Assembly: GCA_012295275.1 (NCBI GenBank)
Contig: CM022672.1
Location: 33,871,754 to 33,911,753 of the forward strand
Direction of reading: 5' to 3'
Source of the DNA: Chrysomallon squamiferum
Taxonomy: Eukaryota > Mollusca > Gastropoda > Neomphalida > Peltospiridae
DNA length: 40,000 nt
Shown here: one piece after another, positions 1 to 10,403 of the stretch
How the letters are laid out: each line of letters opens with the position of its first letter
How positions within the stretch are numbered: position 1 is the stretch's first letter
Translations under genes and position numbers: made by a program
The notes under the pieces: model-generated
Told to the model about the DNA's origin: nothing
Databases searched by the model: none
The model's input: only the letters and a program-made list of their open reading frames with translations

Positions 1-305
1 AACACAAGCTCTGTTTTCTATTTTTCTGTCACTAATGATTCAAGCAGCTTCATTCACTTGCAAGCAGACATGTGCATGCACACAAATGCACACACACACA
101 CACTGAATCTGTTTCATTTCTGTATGCTGTTTTGTTTCTCCAATACATACAGACACACACACACACAGACAAACTCAAACACATACAGACACACATATAA
201 ATGTACGGACACACACACACAGTTAACTTTCTTATATGCTTTTTTTCTCTCTCCTATCACCTTCTCTTTCTCTATCTTTGTCTTCAGACACTCACACACA
301 CACAA

Positions 306-309
<4 letters not shown>

Positions 310-361
<52 letters not shown>
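310..361. repeat. (CA)26 microsatellite
   Basis: Perfect CA run, with shorter CA/GT runs from about 90 to 310. Open frames here are low-complexity artefacts. Confidence 0.95.
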
Positions 362-363
<2 letters not shown>

Positions 364-1309
364 GATGAATGTAGGGGTACCAACACATGACCAGTGTAAT
401 GAAACCAAGAATAGTCTCTGATTGTGTTCCCTTCTGATACACACCAGTCTTTCTCTGTGTACTTCTAGTTGTCTTGCACATTAGGTAATTAATGGCTTCA
501 AGACTTCTAGGTCTGGATTCAGAGACACAGAGAGAGAGAGATACAGCTTCTATAGACTAACAGGTCAAAGAGATAAAGTTTGTTACTTGATGCCAGATGC
601 CGAATGATTCAAAGTGTTAGCTCATGTAATACTGGGATATCTTCTAACAGTGACAAGCAAGCTGCGTCATCATGTCTATATCTGTGTGTTTCTTCATGTC
701 TTTACAACTCACATTTATTTATTGACACTTTATAGTTATAGTTTCTGACTAATGTTGTCTACTAACTAATGATGTAGCTATATCATTTACTGATATTAAC
801 TGCATCAATTAATATATCTTGGCATTAATTAATGAGTTAAGATCATTAATATATAATTTGAGGACATTGTTTAGATATGTCATTTATGGTTAATAAATAA
901 TCTTAGCCACTATGGACACCAGTTATTTCAGGACACTACAGACATATTATGTGAATACACTACAGACATTATGTGAAGATAGTACAGACATATGCTGTGT
1001 GAAGAGAGTACAGACCTGGCAAACAATGTTCAGTTGTATTCATCCTGTTTAAGTTCACCTTGTACGATCTCTCTACTTCATCTTTTTCACTTGACATCTG
1101 TCTGCTGTTTATACATGTAGACAGCTTTTATATATACACACACATATATATGTACACACACACACACTTGAGCGAGAGAGAGAATCTGAGAGTTCAAGAG
1201 TGAGAGAGAACATCATTTATAACAATATAAAGGTTTTTGTAAAAAAATGAAGCACAGACACACACTCACTCTTGCATTCTTGCATATGTTTATAGATGCC
1301 CATTATAAT

Positions 1310-1311
<2 letters not shown>

Positions 1312-1355
<44 letters not shown>
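1312..1355. repeat. (GA)22 microsatellite
   Basis: Perfect GA dinucleotide run. Confidence 0.95.
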
Positions 1356-1358
<3 letters not shown>

Positions 1359-1490
1359 TAATTTATAATAACATAATATTTTTGAAAAAGAAAGGTTAAT
1401 AGACACATATGCACATAAACATATTTTTTTTATTCATCACATGATTAATTTGCAAGCTTAATAAGAACTATAACTGATTCATTATTACTA

Positions 1491-1524
1491 CTGCTGCTGC
1501 TGCTGCTGTTGTTGTTGTTGTTGC
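1491..1524. repeat. (CTG)/(TTG) compound trinucleotide repeat
   Basis: About six CTG units followed by about five TTG units; not in a supported reading frame. Confidence 0.9.
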
Positions 1525-2075
1525 TTTTTGGTTGTTTATGTTTTTATTACCATTAAATGGATGGTGGTTATGAACCAAACCATTTTATTACATAAATACT
1601 AATAATCATTGATGTCTGTGATGATGATGATGATCTTGGTGATGATCAGATGATAAATGATCTTGATGAGGCATCAAACGTCACTGTTACATTTTTCTGC
1701 CTGTCTCTACATTCTACATTTTCCCTTCATACCAGCTGCTCATTAAAGTACATGGTATGTGCTGTTCTGTGTAAGTGAATACAGAAGATAATTTACTAAT
1801 AAGGAAAATTTGATGTGTATAAAGACTTTCACAGTGACTGCAATCAATAATATAAAATAAAATAAAATAACTGTAAGACCTTCTTTTTTTTTTAACATAG
1901 ATTAAAATAAAAGATAAAAATAAAATAAAATAAATCTTATCTGTGATATTAGTTATATTTCATTATTAAAAATAACACACATGTCTTCTTGTCAATTATT
2001 AAAGAGAAACAACTATTGTTAGTGTCACTATGGAAACAATTTCTTTTTCTATTATTATTTACAACAAAGTGTTTT

Positions 2076-2203
2076 TCACGTAAGATGAACATCATTCAAT
2101 AACCAGTTGCTAGGTGACGCTGTCAGCTGACCTTTCCCAAGTTTCTCTTCGGTTACAGAAGAAGTTGTTGCAGATGTCACAGTAAACTGCTCACCACCCA
2201 ATC
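2076..2203 (-). CDS. Candidate terminal coding exon, unidentified gene
   Basis: On the minus strand a good acceptor (TTTTGACTTTCTTTGTAG) is followed by two codon-completing bases and 41 open codons to TGA. The peptide starts LGGEQFTVTSATTSSVTEEK, continues LGKGQLTASPSNWLLNDVHL and ends in Thr. Base composition is more balanced than the flanks. No upstream exon or canonical nearby poly(A) signal was found, and I recognise no family. A chance open frame of this length is possible. Confidence 0.3.
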
Positions 2204-2893
2204 CTACAAAGAAAGTCAAAACGTTTTGTTACAGCAGTTTGGCAAATGCTTGCTTTGCTAGTTAAGTCGTGAATTCATTAAGGTCAAGCGAACTTGTGTA
2301 TGTTTTGAATAAAATATGAGAAAGTGGTTTTCTCTTTCTAACCAGGGCTGTTCTGTTCAGGGGACAAAGCATAGGGGAGGTAGGTGACATAAGGTGGCGA
2401 CATAACAAATATATGCCATGACTGATGGTAAGGAATATAAAAAATATATATATATTAGTGAGTAAATATATGGGTGTGGGGTTTGTTCTAGGAGTGGGGG
2501 TTGGTGGGGGTAGGGGGATGTTAATTTTTTTGTCTCTACCATTAAGTAATTAAGACTTGCACCTGAGAAATCTATTTGTGATGAATCTATATATTGATCA
2601 AACTGTTTTGTCGTGCTGTTTTAGTTGTGTTTTGTGTGTGTGTCTGTGTCAGTGTGTGACTGTGTCTGGAAGTATATTGTTTATAGATCTTCATCTTCTT
2701 CACTACATTTGTCTTCTTCTTCTTCTTCATGTATATATTTGTACCCTGAACATTTGAAGCAGGTACAATTTGCTGGGGTTCGGAACAAAGGTAAATTAAA
2801 TGAATTTATGTGTCAGTATGTTTTTTTAAATAATAATTACGATTTAAATGAGTTTTTAATCATTAGAGATGACAGCAGTAAAGGAGATTTTAT

Positions 2894-2894
2894 A

Positions 2895-2973
<79 letters not shown>
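2894..2973. repeat. (TA)n(GA)n compound microsatellite
   Basis: About 20 bp of TA followed directly by about 60 bp of perfect GA. Confidence 0.95.
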
Positions 2974-2975
<2 letters not shown>

Positions 2976-3771
2976 GATCATTATGACCCATGATGAAATA
3001 GAAACATCATTTAAAACAAATATATAATTTTCTAAATGTAGAGTAATCACTATTTTGATATATTTTTCTCACTTTTATATGATCAATCAAACTCAGAAAT
3101 TTTTCATTGACTGCCTTTTTTCTTAAAGAAATACTTTAAAACAAATAAATTAAGAAAATGTGTAGACAAATGTGACTATTAAAAAAATTTTTTTTTATAT
3201 AAATCAGTGGAGACATTTTTATTTCTTGCTTTATTTGTTTTTAATATGTTATAAATCACTTTTGAAAAGCTTGTTCCCATTATTGTGTAACATAAATAAC
3301 TTTTCTACAAAATAGTGGGGAAAAATATGTTGTTAGCATTATTTTATTAGGATATTATAAATAATCATTTCTATGGAAACACTGGGGGAAAGTCTGTTGC
3401 TAGCTTTATTTCATTAGGTTATTATAAATAATATTTTCTGTGAAACAGAGAAGATTTTTTGGTTTTTTGCTACCTTTATCAGTATGACATCAAACAATGT
3501 TAATCCTTTCAGTGATTAGCAAAATCTGCAAACACCAACAACACTAACAGAATTTGTGACCATGTGATCAACACTTCTATGCAGGTCAATTGGATTATCA
3601 CCTGGGATTAGTGCTAATCTCTTTAACAGGCAGATAAACACAAGAGGGGTGGTGTGAAAAAGAATTTCTCTGTGTGTGGAATATTTCAGTAATCAAAAAA
3701 CATCAAATGTTCTGCTTTGTGTAAAATATATATATATATATATCTTTTTATTTAACACACCCATACACACA

Positions 3772-4055
3772 AAAGTTATTAATGTGACTATTATCATAAA
3801 GACTTGGGGTGACTATTACTTGACTATTAATGTCACTATTATTATAAAGACTTGGGGGGTGGCTGTTACTAAAGTTATTAATGTGACTATTATGAAGTCT
3901 TTGTATGTCTCTTATTTGACTATTAATGTAACTGTAGTCTGTATATAATAAATACTTGGTTGACTATTCATAAATTTAGTAACGTGAATACTATCATGAA
4001 GATTTGACTATTACATGACTAAAGTTATTGAGGTGGCTATTATAAAGACTTCAGA
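3772..4055. repeat. Degenerate ~45-60-bp tandem repeat
   Basis: Recurring AAAGTTATTAATGTGACTAT, TATAAAGACTTGGGG and TTGACTATTAATGT blocks, with decay to the right. The open frame across it is a repeat artefact. Confidence 0.7.
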
Positions 4056-6160
4056 AATATATAATGACTGCAATAATTAATTGATGAGACTTTATTATTA
4101 CATTAACATTATTCAAATGACAGTATGAACAGTTATAAACAGTTATAAATGAGGTATTCAACACCTGATTATTCTCTGGGGTTTTTTTATTTGTTTTTAT
4201 TGGTACAGAGATTACTGGTATGCTATTTTAAATTAGCAGTCAGTGTCACCTTGTGAAATATTTGCAATAAAATTTAAACCTTTATTGCCGTGTGGTTTAG
4301 TGCTGATCTCCTGACAGGGCCTGAAGCTGTTAATACAGGTAGTTTGATACCTGTCAACAAGAACAGAACTATAAACCTACCTGCTAGAGGCAGGCACTGT
4401 TAAATGTTTGATCAGTCCTATAGCAGCCTTTCAGCTGGAAGATATCTCTGTATAACCTTTCTTTTGTTGTCAAGTACAGCCGGCAAAGTGCCACCGATAG
4501 ATACGTAATTTATATCACATGCAGTAATGCGATAACTAACTGTATGTTACGTCCAAATGTATGTATTCATAAATTACTACTTTCTCTCTTTCTTTTTCTG
4601 TCACTGTCTCTGTTCATCTGTCTATCTGTCTCTGTATCTATTTTATAATTATCTGTCTATCCATATCTATATTTATATATCTATCTATCCTTATCTATAT
4701 CTATTCCTATCTCTCTCTCTATATATATTGTTTTATTGTTGTTGTTGATTATATATATATATATATTTAGTGTTGATTTTATATATATATATATATATAT
4801 ATTTTAAGTACTAATTGATTAGAAATAAATAACTAATAGTACAATCTGAAAATTACAAATTCTGAAATATAATTTTAAAAATAACATTCAGAAGAGTTGT
4901 CTTCTCATTTTGCCAGGGTAATTCACTTTAGTAACATGTTAATTAATAACTTTCTGTTACATAACACTGGGAATTTTATTAACATTAAATATCACATATT
5001 AATTACCTTGACACATAACATCGGTATCTAATGGCAGCTGGATCAGTAACCAGTGATATATTATTTAGTTTGAGTAGTTTCTTTACATACCTGTTGTATA
5101 CACGATTCTTTCATTTACACTGTTTTGTTACAGTTTTTATAAATTATTTTATACAATTTTTAGTGTCATGTCATGTTATTTTTCCATATGAAAACAGAAG
5201 ATATATTGTTAAATATTTTTAAAATTATGTATAATGTAGAGGATGCATTTATTTACAAAGTTTTGGTTATAGTTGTTAAAAGCGTAATAATATATTTAAG
5301 TACAAAACTGAAGATTTTGTTGGTATATATATATTTTTATTTATTTAATAATTAAAAACCCCAAACCTGTATAATGTTTATGACATTGTACAACTAAACT
5401 TTCTTTTTTCTGTCAGTCTGTGTTTATTCTCATGTTTCATTGACTGTTCATTAAACGAGGGAGTTAATGGTTTTGCAACATTCATTCCGAAATTATTCTT
5501 TCTACTGGTAACTAATTAAATAAATATTTTATCAGCAGGGTGACTTTGTGAAAAGGAAGTATTTTATCAGGAAAACACTGACACAAAATTTGAGTAATTA
5601 CTTTTCAATGTAGAACTAATTAATTTTCTGCAGAAAATAGCTTGAAATGAATAAACCACTGACATTGTTCATGAAAAAAAAAAAAAAAAAAAAATGTTTT
5701 ATGTTGTCTGAATAATTATTTTATTGTTTTGCTTATGGGAATCCATTTGGATTAAAAATATGGTTAAAATAAATTTGTAAAAATGTGTCATGGCTTTTGA
5801 ATGCAGTTTTTTTTTTCACTGAAAATGTTTTTAAAATTTTAGTTTTTTTAAAAATGTAGCTGTTTTATACATGTAGTTGGTCACGTCTTGGTAATTTTGT
5901 ATTGATTAAACTGACAAAAAGGAAATGATTAATATTGATTTTGTGGCAGTTTAACAGGTGATATTTATAGATAGATTTGTTACACAAATTACTAATTATT
6001 TGCAGGTTTTGTTAATGAAAATTGTTATTGTGTGTTTCGGTTTTTCTGTCTGATATTTTATCTCGGATTATTGAGTTATTTTATTTTATTTGATGTTTAT
6101 TTATTGTTTATTTATTTATTAATTAATTAATTTATTATTAGTAGTAGTAGTTGTGGTAGT

Positions 6161-6196
6161 AGTAGTAGTAGTAGTAATAGTACTACTACTACTACT
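6161..6196. repeat. Perfect (AGT)n/(ACT)n inverted repeat
   Basis: The sixteen-base arm AGTAGTAGTAGTAGTA (6161-6176) is the exact reverse complement of 6181-6196, with the 4-base spacer ATAG. It could fold as a hairpin or cruciform. Confidence 0.9.
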
Positions 6197-6390
6197 GTTA
6201 TTACTATTATCATCATCATGATGGATTATTATTAGTACTACTACAACTACTACTACTATTATTACTACTTACTACTATTATTATTATCATAACTTCAACT
6301 GTCATCATAATGGACATCACTATTAATGTTATTGTCATTATCATTGTCATTTGTGTTGTTCTTTATGTATGAAGCAGAAATAAAATAAAA

Positions 6391-6426
6391 CAATAAATAA
6401 ATAAATAAATAAATAAATAAAATAAA
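6391..6426. repeat. (AAAT)n microsatellite
   Basis: AAAT/AAATA tetranucleotide run upstream of the coiled-coil exon. Confidence 0.9.
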
Positions 6427-6544
6427 ATGGCTATAATACAACTCCATCATGGATTATCTTTAAGAGGAATTCCTGCACAAACTATAACAACAACAAAAAA
6501 TATTTAAAACTCTTTATTTTATTAATTTTATTTTTCTCTCACAG

Positions 6545-7745
6545 ATGCGTGATGACTCTGCACCAGACTCACAGACGAGGATGGAGAAGCAGCTGAAGGA
6601 GGCCCACCACGCCCTGCACCTCACCCAGACCCGTTTCCACGACTACCAGGTGAAAACCAACCTGCTGGTGACGTCACTGAAGTCGCGGCTGTACAAGAAA
6701 GACGATGCGCTGCGCTGGCAGCAGCAGCAGCAGGAGCAGCAGACGAAGAGGATCGTGTCTCATCTGCTCTTCCTCGAGGGTCAGCTGCGCAGGGAGCAGA
6801 GGCAGATCCTTCGTCTCCTGGAGGAGAAAGAGCTCCTCATCAGACAGCAGAGGCTGGAGATTGACCAGCTGGCCACGGACAAGATGAAGCTGCTGACAGC
6901 GCTGAAACAGTTCCACATTCCCGTCGGCAGCAACGGCGTGCACGGCAACAGGCTGGTGGTTGTCCCGGTGAGAAGGAGGAGGAGGAGGAGCTGCCGCTGT
7001 TGAAGCCACTGAAGCCTGTGTCGGACGTCGACCGCAACCGCGCCCACAAGAAGAGGTTCACGGAGATGCGCGAGCGACTTCGGCGCCACCGCAGCAGCTT
7101 TGAGCTGCACAGCCCCGAGCCGCTGGAGACGCTGGAGGAGGGCGCACTGCGCTACGGCAGCCAGGACAACCTCACGTCGAGCGGTTGTCGTGGTGACGCG
7201 CTGCGGGAGCGCAGGCTCAGCGCCGTGCAGGAATGAAAGGCCACGCAGCCTCACCGAGCTCCCGTCCAGAATCACCGAGTACCCGCTGTTGGAACTGCAC
7301 AAAGAGGACGACCTGAAAATAGAGGACCTGGAGATCGGGAGGAGGGGGGGGGGGGGGGGGGGGACAGCAGGGACGACGACATTTTCCAGAACGGCGACAG
7401 TTCGCCCGGCGGCTGACGAAGTCGAGCACTGTGCCCGAGGAAATGTCGCAGATCGCCGCCGTGAACGGTCAGAACGGGAAAAACAGTAAGAACAAACCGA
7501 GGCCTCTGTCTGAGCCGAACCTCGGCCCAGTTCTGGTGGAGAAAAGTGGGAAGTCTCCCGTTAAGACGGCTCCCCCTGTACACAGCTCAGGGGAGACAAA
7601 TCCGTTCAAAAGTATAAAGACGATGCTGAGGCGCAAAGGGAGCAAGAGCAAGAACAAGAAGAGGTCTTCGTCTCTGCCCCAGGGTACCAACCAGGAGTAT
7701 TACGAGGCTCTGAAAAAACATTTCGACAAGTACGATCTGTCCTGA
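6545..7745 (+). CDS. Coiled-coil protein, terminal exon, reading frame broken about four times
   Basis: A strong acceptor (TTTTTCTCTCACAG) precedes 6545, and GC content jumps sharply. Frame 1 (6545-6970) gives about 140 residues. Residues 13-122 are a long heptad-like coiled coil with a Gln run (residues 59-63) and the segments RIVSHLLFLEGQLRREQRQI and LLEEKELLIRQQRLEIDQL. Coding then continues in other frames: EKEEEEELPLLKPLKPVSDV and on to LSAVQE (about 6968-7236), then RPRSLTELPSRITEYP to EIGRR (about 7237-7343), a run of 20 G, DSRDDDIFQNGDSSPG, and finally TKSSTVPEEMSQIAAVN to a basic Ser/Lys-rich end, HFDKYDLS, stop (7743-7745). Upstream exons are not seen, so the ATG at 6545 may be internal. 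I do not recognise the family. The breaks are compatible with assembly errors in GC-rich DNA or with a decaying gene. Confidence 0.7.
7344..7363 (+). repeat. G20 homopolymer inside the coiled-coil exon
   Basis: Twenty consecutive G follow codons for EIGRR and precede DSRDDD. This would encode six or seven Gly, and the flanking coding frames do not match across it. It is likely length-unstable and hard to sequence. Confidence 0.9.
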
Positions 7746-7967
7746 AAGTTATTTCCCATTACAATAATGAACTAACATTAACGATAACAATAACAATAAT
7801 AATGTTTGTTTCTGTCTCATTGTGTTTTAATACAAATCTTTGAAAAAATTATATTTTGAAAAACAGATGTGATTTGTCTCAAAATTTATTTTTTGTGTTA
7901 TAGGAACAAGAATTTGAATCTCTTACTGTATAAAACTGTGCTTTTTTGTTTTTTAAATCAGTCTGCT

Positions 7968-7971
7968 GTTG

Positions 7972-8015
<44 letters not shown>

Positions 8016-8044
8016 GTTATTATTATTTTTATTATTATTATTAA
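7968..8044. repeat. (ATT)n microsatellite
   Basis: Long ATT run with GTT interruptions, 220 bp after the stop of the coiled-coil exon. Confidence 0.95.
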
Positions 8045-8393
8045 CATTAATTTATTATTATTAGTATTGTTATTACTGTTTGATTATTATTTACTTATTT
8101 TATACTTATTTTAATATTTTAATTATCTTTTTATATTTATTTATTTTTTTATTACCTTTTACTTTTTTTTTAAACTAGTCTAAAAGATTTGAAGTGCTTC
8201 ATGTTATTATTAAATATTCTTTATATTCATAATGTATCATATTATTATTATTATTATTCCTTATTTTTTCCTTATTATTATTATTATTTACAAGTCATAC
8301 AAATTCTGGTCAAAATGTTAACACACTTTAAATCAGAACACTAATTAATCTTTATATATAATTATTTCTGTTTCAAAACATATAAAACATTTA

Positions 8394-8418
8394 CATATAT
8401 ATATATATAACCTTTGAT

Positions 8419-8457
<39 letters not shown>
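8394..8457. repeat. (TA)n microsatellite
   Basis: Two TA runs (about 8394-8410 and 8422-8457) separated by a short unique spacer. Confidence 0.9.
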
Positions 8458-8463
<6 letters not shown>

Positions 8464-8985
8464 TATATAGATACAGATATATAAAACCGTTTGATCTAAA
8501 TGACCTTTAAGTTACTCCACAATTTCAAAACATCAAGGGGATGTTATAATCAGAGCAATAAAATGATTCTTAATTACTTCTATTTGAGAACTTCGCCTGA
8601 AGCCACTTTACTCTTGTTGACCTAAATTAGCTGATGGTTGTGATTGTACACACTGTCACTGATCTGAATTACCTGACTGTTAAAGCTCTGAAATTAACCA
8701 CTCTGTGTTAAGTCTCTGTGTTACCCATGTTCTGTGAAAACTGCAAAGTGCCTTTGTCAGCTATAATGTCACTGATTCTATTTAACACTTGTGTAGCTTC
8801 CATGAGAGAGAACAAGAGAATGATGAGAAACATTGAAATGTTCTCTCTAGATCATTTAGTAATAGGCATCCAGCTTGGAAAAAATTTAAAATAAATAAAT
8901 ATAAAGGATAATAAAAATAATGATAATAATAATAATAACTCAATAAAAATATACATGAAGGACATTATTTTTGCCTGTTTTTTTA

Positions 8986-8986
8986 A

Positions 8987-9021
<35 letters not shown>

Positions 9022-9178
9022 TACAACTACTATATTGCTACTATTTCTACTACTATTGGTATTATTGATATTACTTTATTATTATTATCATTATTATTAA
9101 TATTGCTACTACTAATTGCTACTACTACTATTACTATTATTGATATTGCTGTTATTATTATTATTATTATTCAAATTA
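8986..9178. repeat. ATT/ACT trinucleotide mosaic
   Basis: Starts with a clean (ATT)n of about 35 bp, then interspersed ACT, ATT and GAT triplets. Confidence 0.85.
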
Positions 9179-9506
9179 TTGTGTAAAAAAAAATAGCTCT
9201 TTAATAATTTTATATTATTAACAAATGAACATATCTTCTTTTTTATTTTTTATTTGGAATTGTTTTTGTTATCAACTGAGATAGAAACATTAATTTCGTT
9301 CAAATAAAAAAAAAAATCTTATTAGTATTATTGCAGTAAATTTATAGATATTACAAAAATTAATAAAATTAATAACCAGTGAATGTTTTCTATGTAGTCC
9401 TGAAATCAAGAATTAATATTTATTTGATTAATCAACAAAACAAATAGAAATCAATTCTTATAATTTATCATTATGATTTGTTTATTCAAGATTATTATGT
9501 AAACAC

Positions 9507-9580
9507 AGCACATTTGAATATATACATATTCATGAGACCTATAATAAACACCACATTTGAATATGATACATATTCATGAG
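9507..9580. repeat. Pair of ~30-bp direct repeats, each with an internal inverted repeat
   Basis: Copies at about 9507-9536 and 9551-9580 share CACATTTGAATAT and ATACATATTCATGAG. In the second copy TGAATATG-ATA-CATATTCA is a perfect inverted repeat with a 3-base loop. Confidence 0.75.
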
Positions 9581-10048
9581 GTAAAATAATTATGTCAAGA
9601 GCTTTCTCAGATATGTAATTATTGTTTACCAAATCTTATCTATGGAAGACCATAAGTGTCATTTAATCTTTCAGAATCAGTGCTTGGCTTTGCTTATTTA
9701 AGTAGTGATATCTTTTGCCATTTTCTAGTGGATTTCATATTTTTTTAAGGGATTCTGTATGTAAAACTTTGAATTTATAGTATAAACTAAATACTTTATA
9801 GAAAAATAATAGTTAGATTGGCAGCTATGGGCTACCATACTTAATTAAAAACCACGTTTTAATACCACATGAAATTGTTTTAATGTATTTCTCATCAGTA
9901 TCTGCTTTTATAGAGCATTTATGATTTATTTTTAATAATAGTTATTACTTTAAAATATAAATCTTTTTTTTTCTTATTAATTTAAATATTTAATATTACT
10001 GTAGAGAAATAAACAAATGCACAATAAAGAACACAAAAATACATTAGA

Positions 10049-10050
<2 letters not shown>

Positions 10051-10090
<40 letters not shown>
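10051..10090. repeat. (AAT)n microsatellite
   Basis: Near-perfect AAT run of about 40 bp. Confidence 0.95.
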
Positions 10091-10092
<2 letters not shown>

Positions 10093-10334
10093 TAATCAAT
10101 GAATAATTAATTATGTTGAGATGACTTTGATATATTTTAATATGCCAGTGTTCTTGTTGTTTCCAAATTTAGATTCTGTTCATTAAAATATGTTCTATCA
10201 TTAAAATCAGAAAATTGTTTGAACTAATTATTTTTTTAAGAATAAATGTACTATTTTTTTATATTTTTATCAAATTTAATTTCTTTTCAACATTGTGATC
10301 AAGTAATATTTATTAAACTGTATCAGACTAATTT

Positions 10335-10344
10335 ATCATCATCA

Positions 10345-10385
<41 letters not shown>

Positions 10386-10403
10386 TATTATTATTATTAT
10401 TAC
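10335..10403. repeat. (ATC)(ATT)n microsatellite
   Basis: Four ATC units followed by about 20 ATT units with one interruption. Confidence 0.95.

Larger units (their letters stand above)
362..2075. other. AT-rich non-coding stretch
   Basis: Holds a TA/CA tract near 1131-1167, a perfect (GA)22 at 1312-1355, CTG/TTG trinucleotides at 1491-1524, and AAAAT-type repeats near 1855-1935. I see no gene. Confidence 0.7.
2974..6544. other. AT-rich stretch without a recognised gene
   Basis: Contains the degenerate array above, TATC/TA microsatellites (about 4640-4802), an A21-type tract near 5672-5692, ACT/AGT trinucleotides (6138-6290) and an (AAAT)n tract (6391-6426). It may be an intron of the coiled-coil gene, since the exon at 6545 starts with an acceptor, but no upstream exon was recognised. 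Confidence 0.55.

Noticed and set aside
58-481. Open frames rich in His-Thr or Cys-Val at the left end
   Set aside because: They are translations of CA/GT microsatellites in several frames and both strands.
6674-7583. Long minus-strand frames opposite the coiled-coil exon
   Set aside because: They are shadows of GC-rich plus-strand coding DNA; composition is Leu/Arg/Pro-biased with no protein-like domains, and the plus strand has the acceptor and coherent coiled coil.
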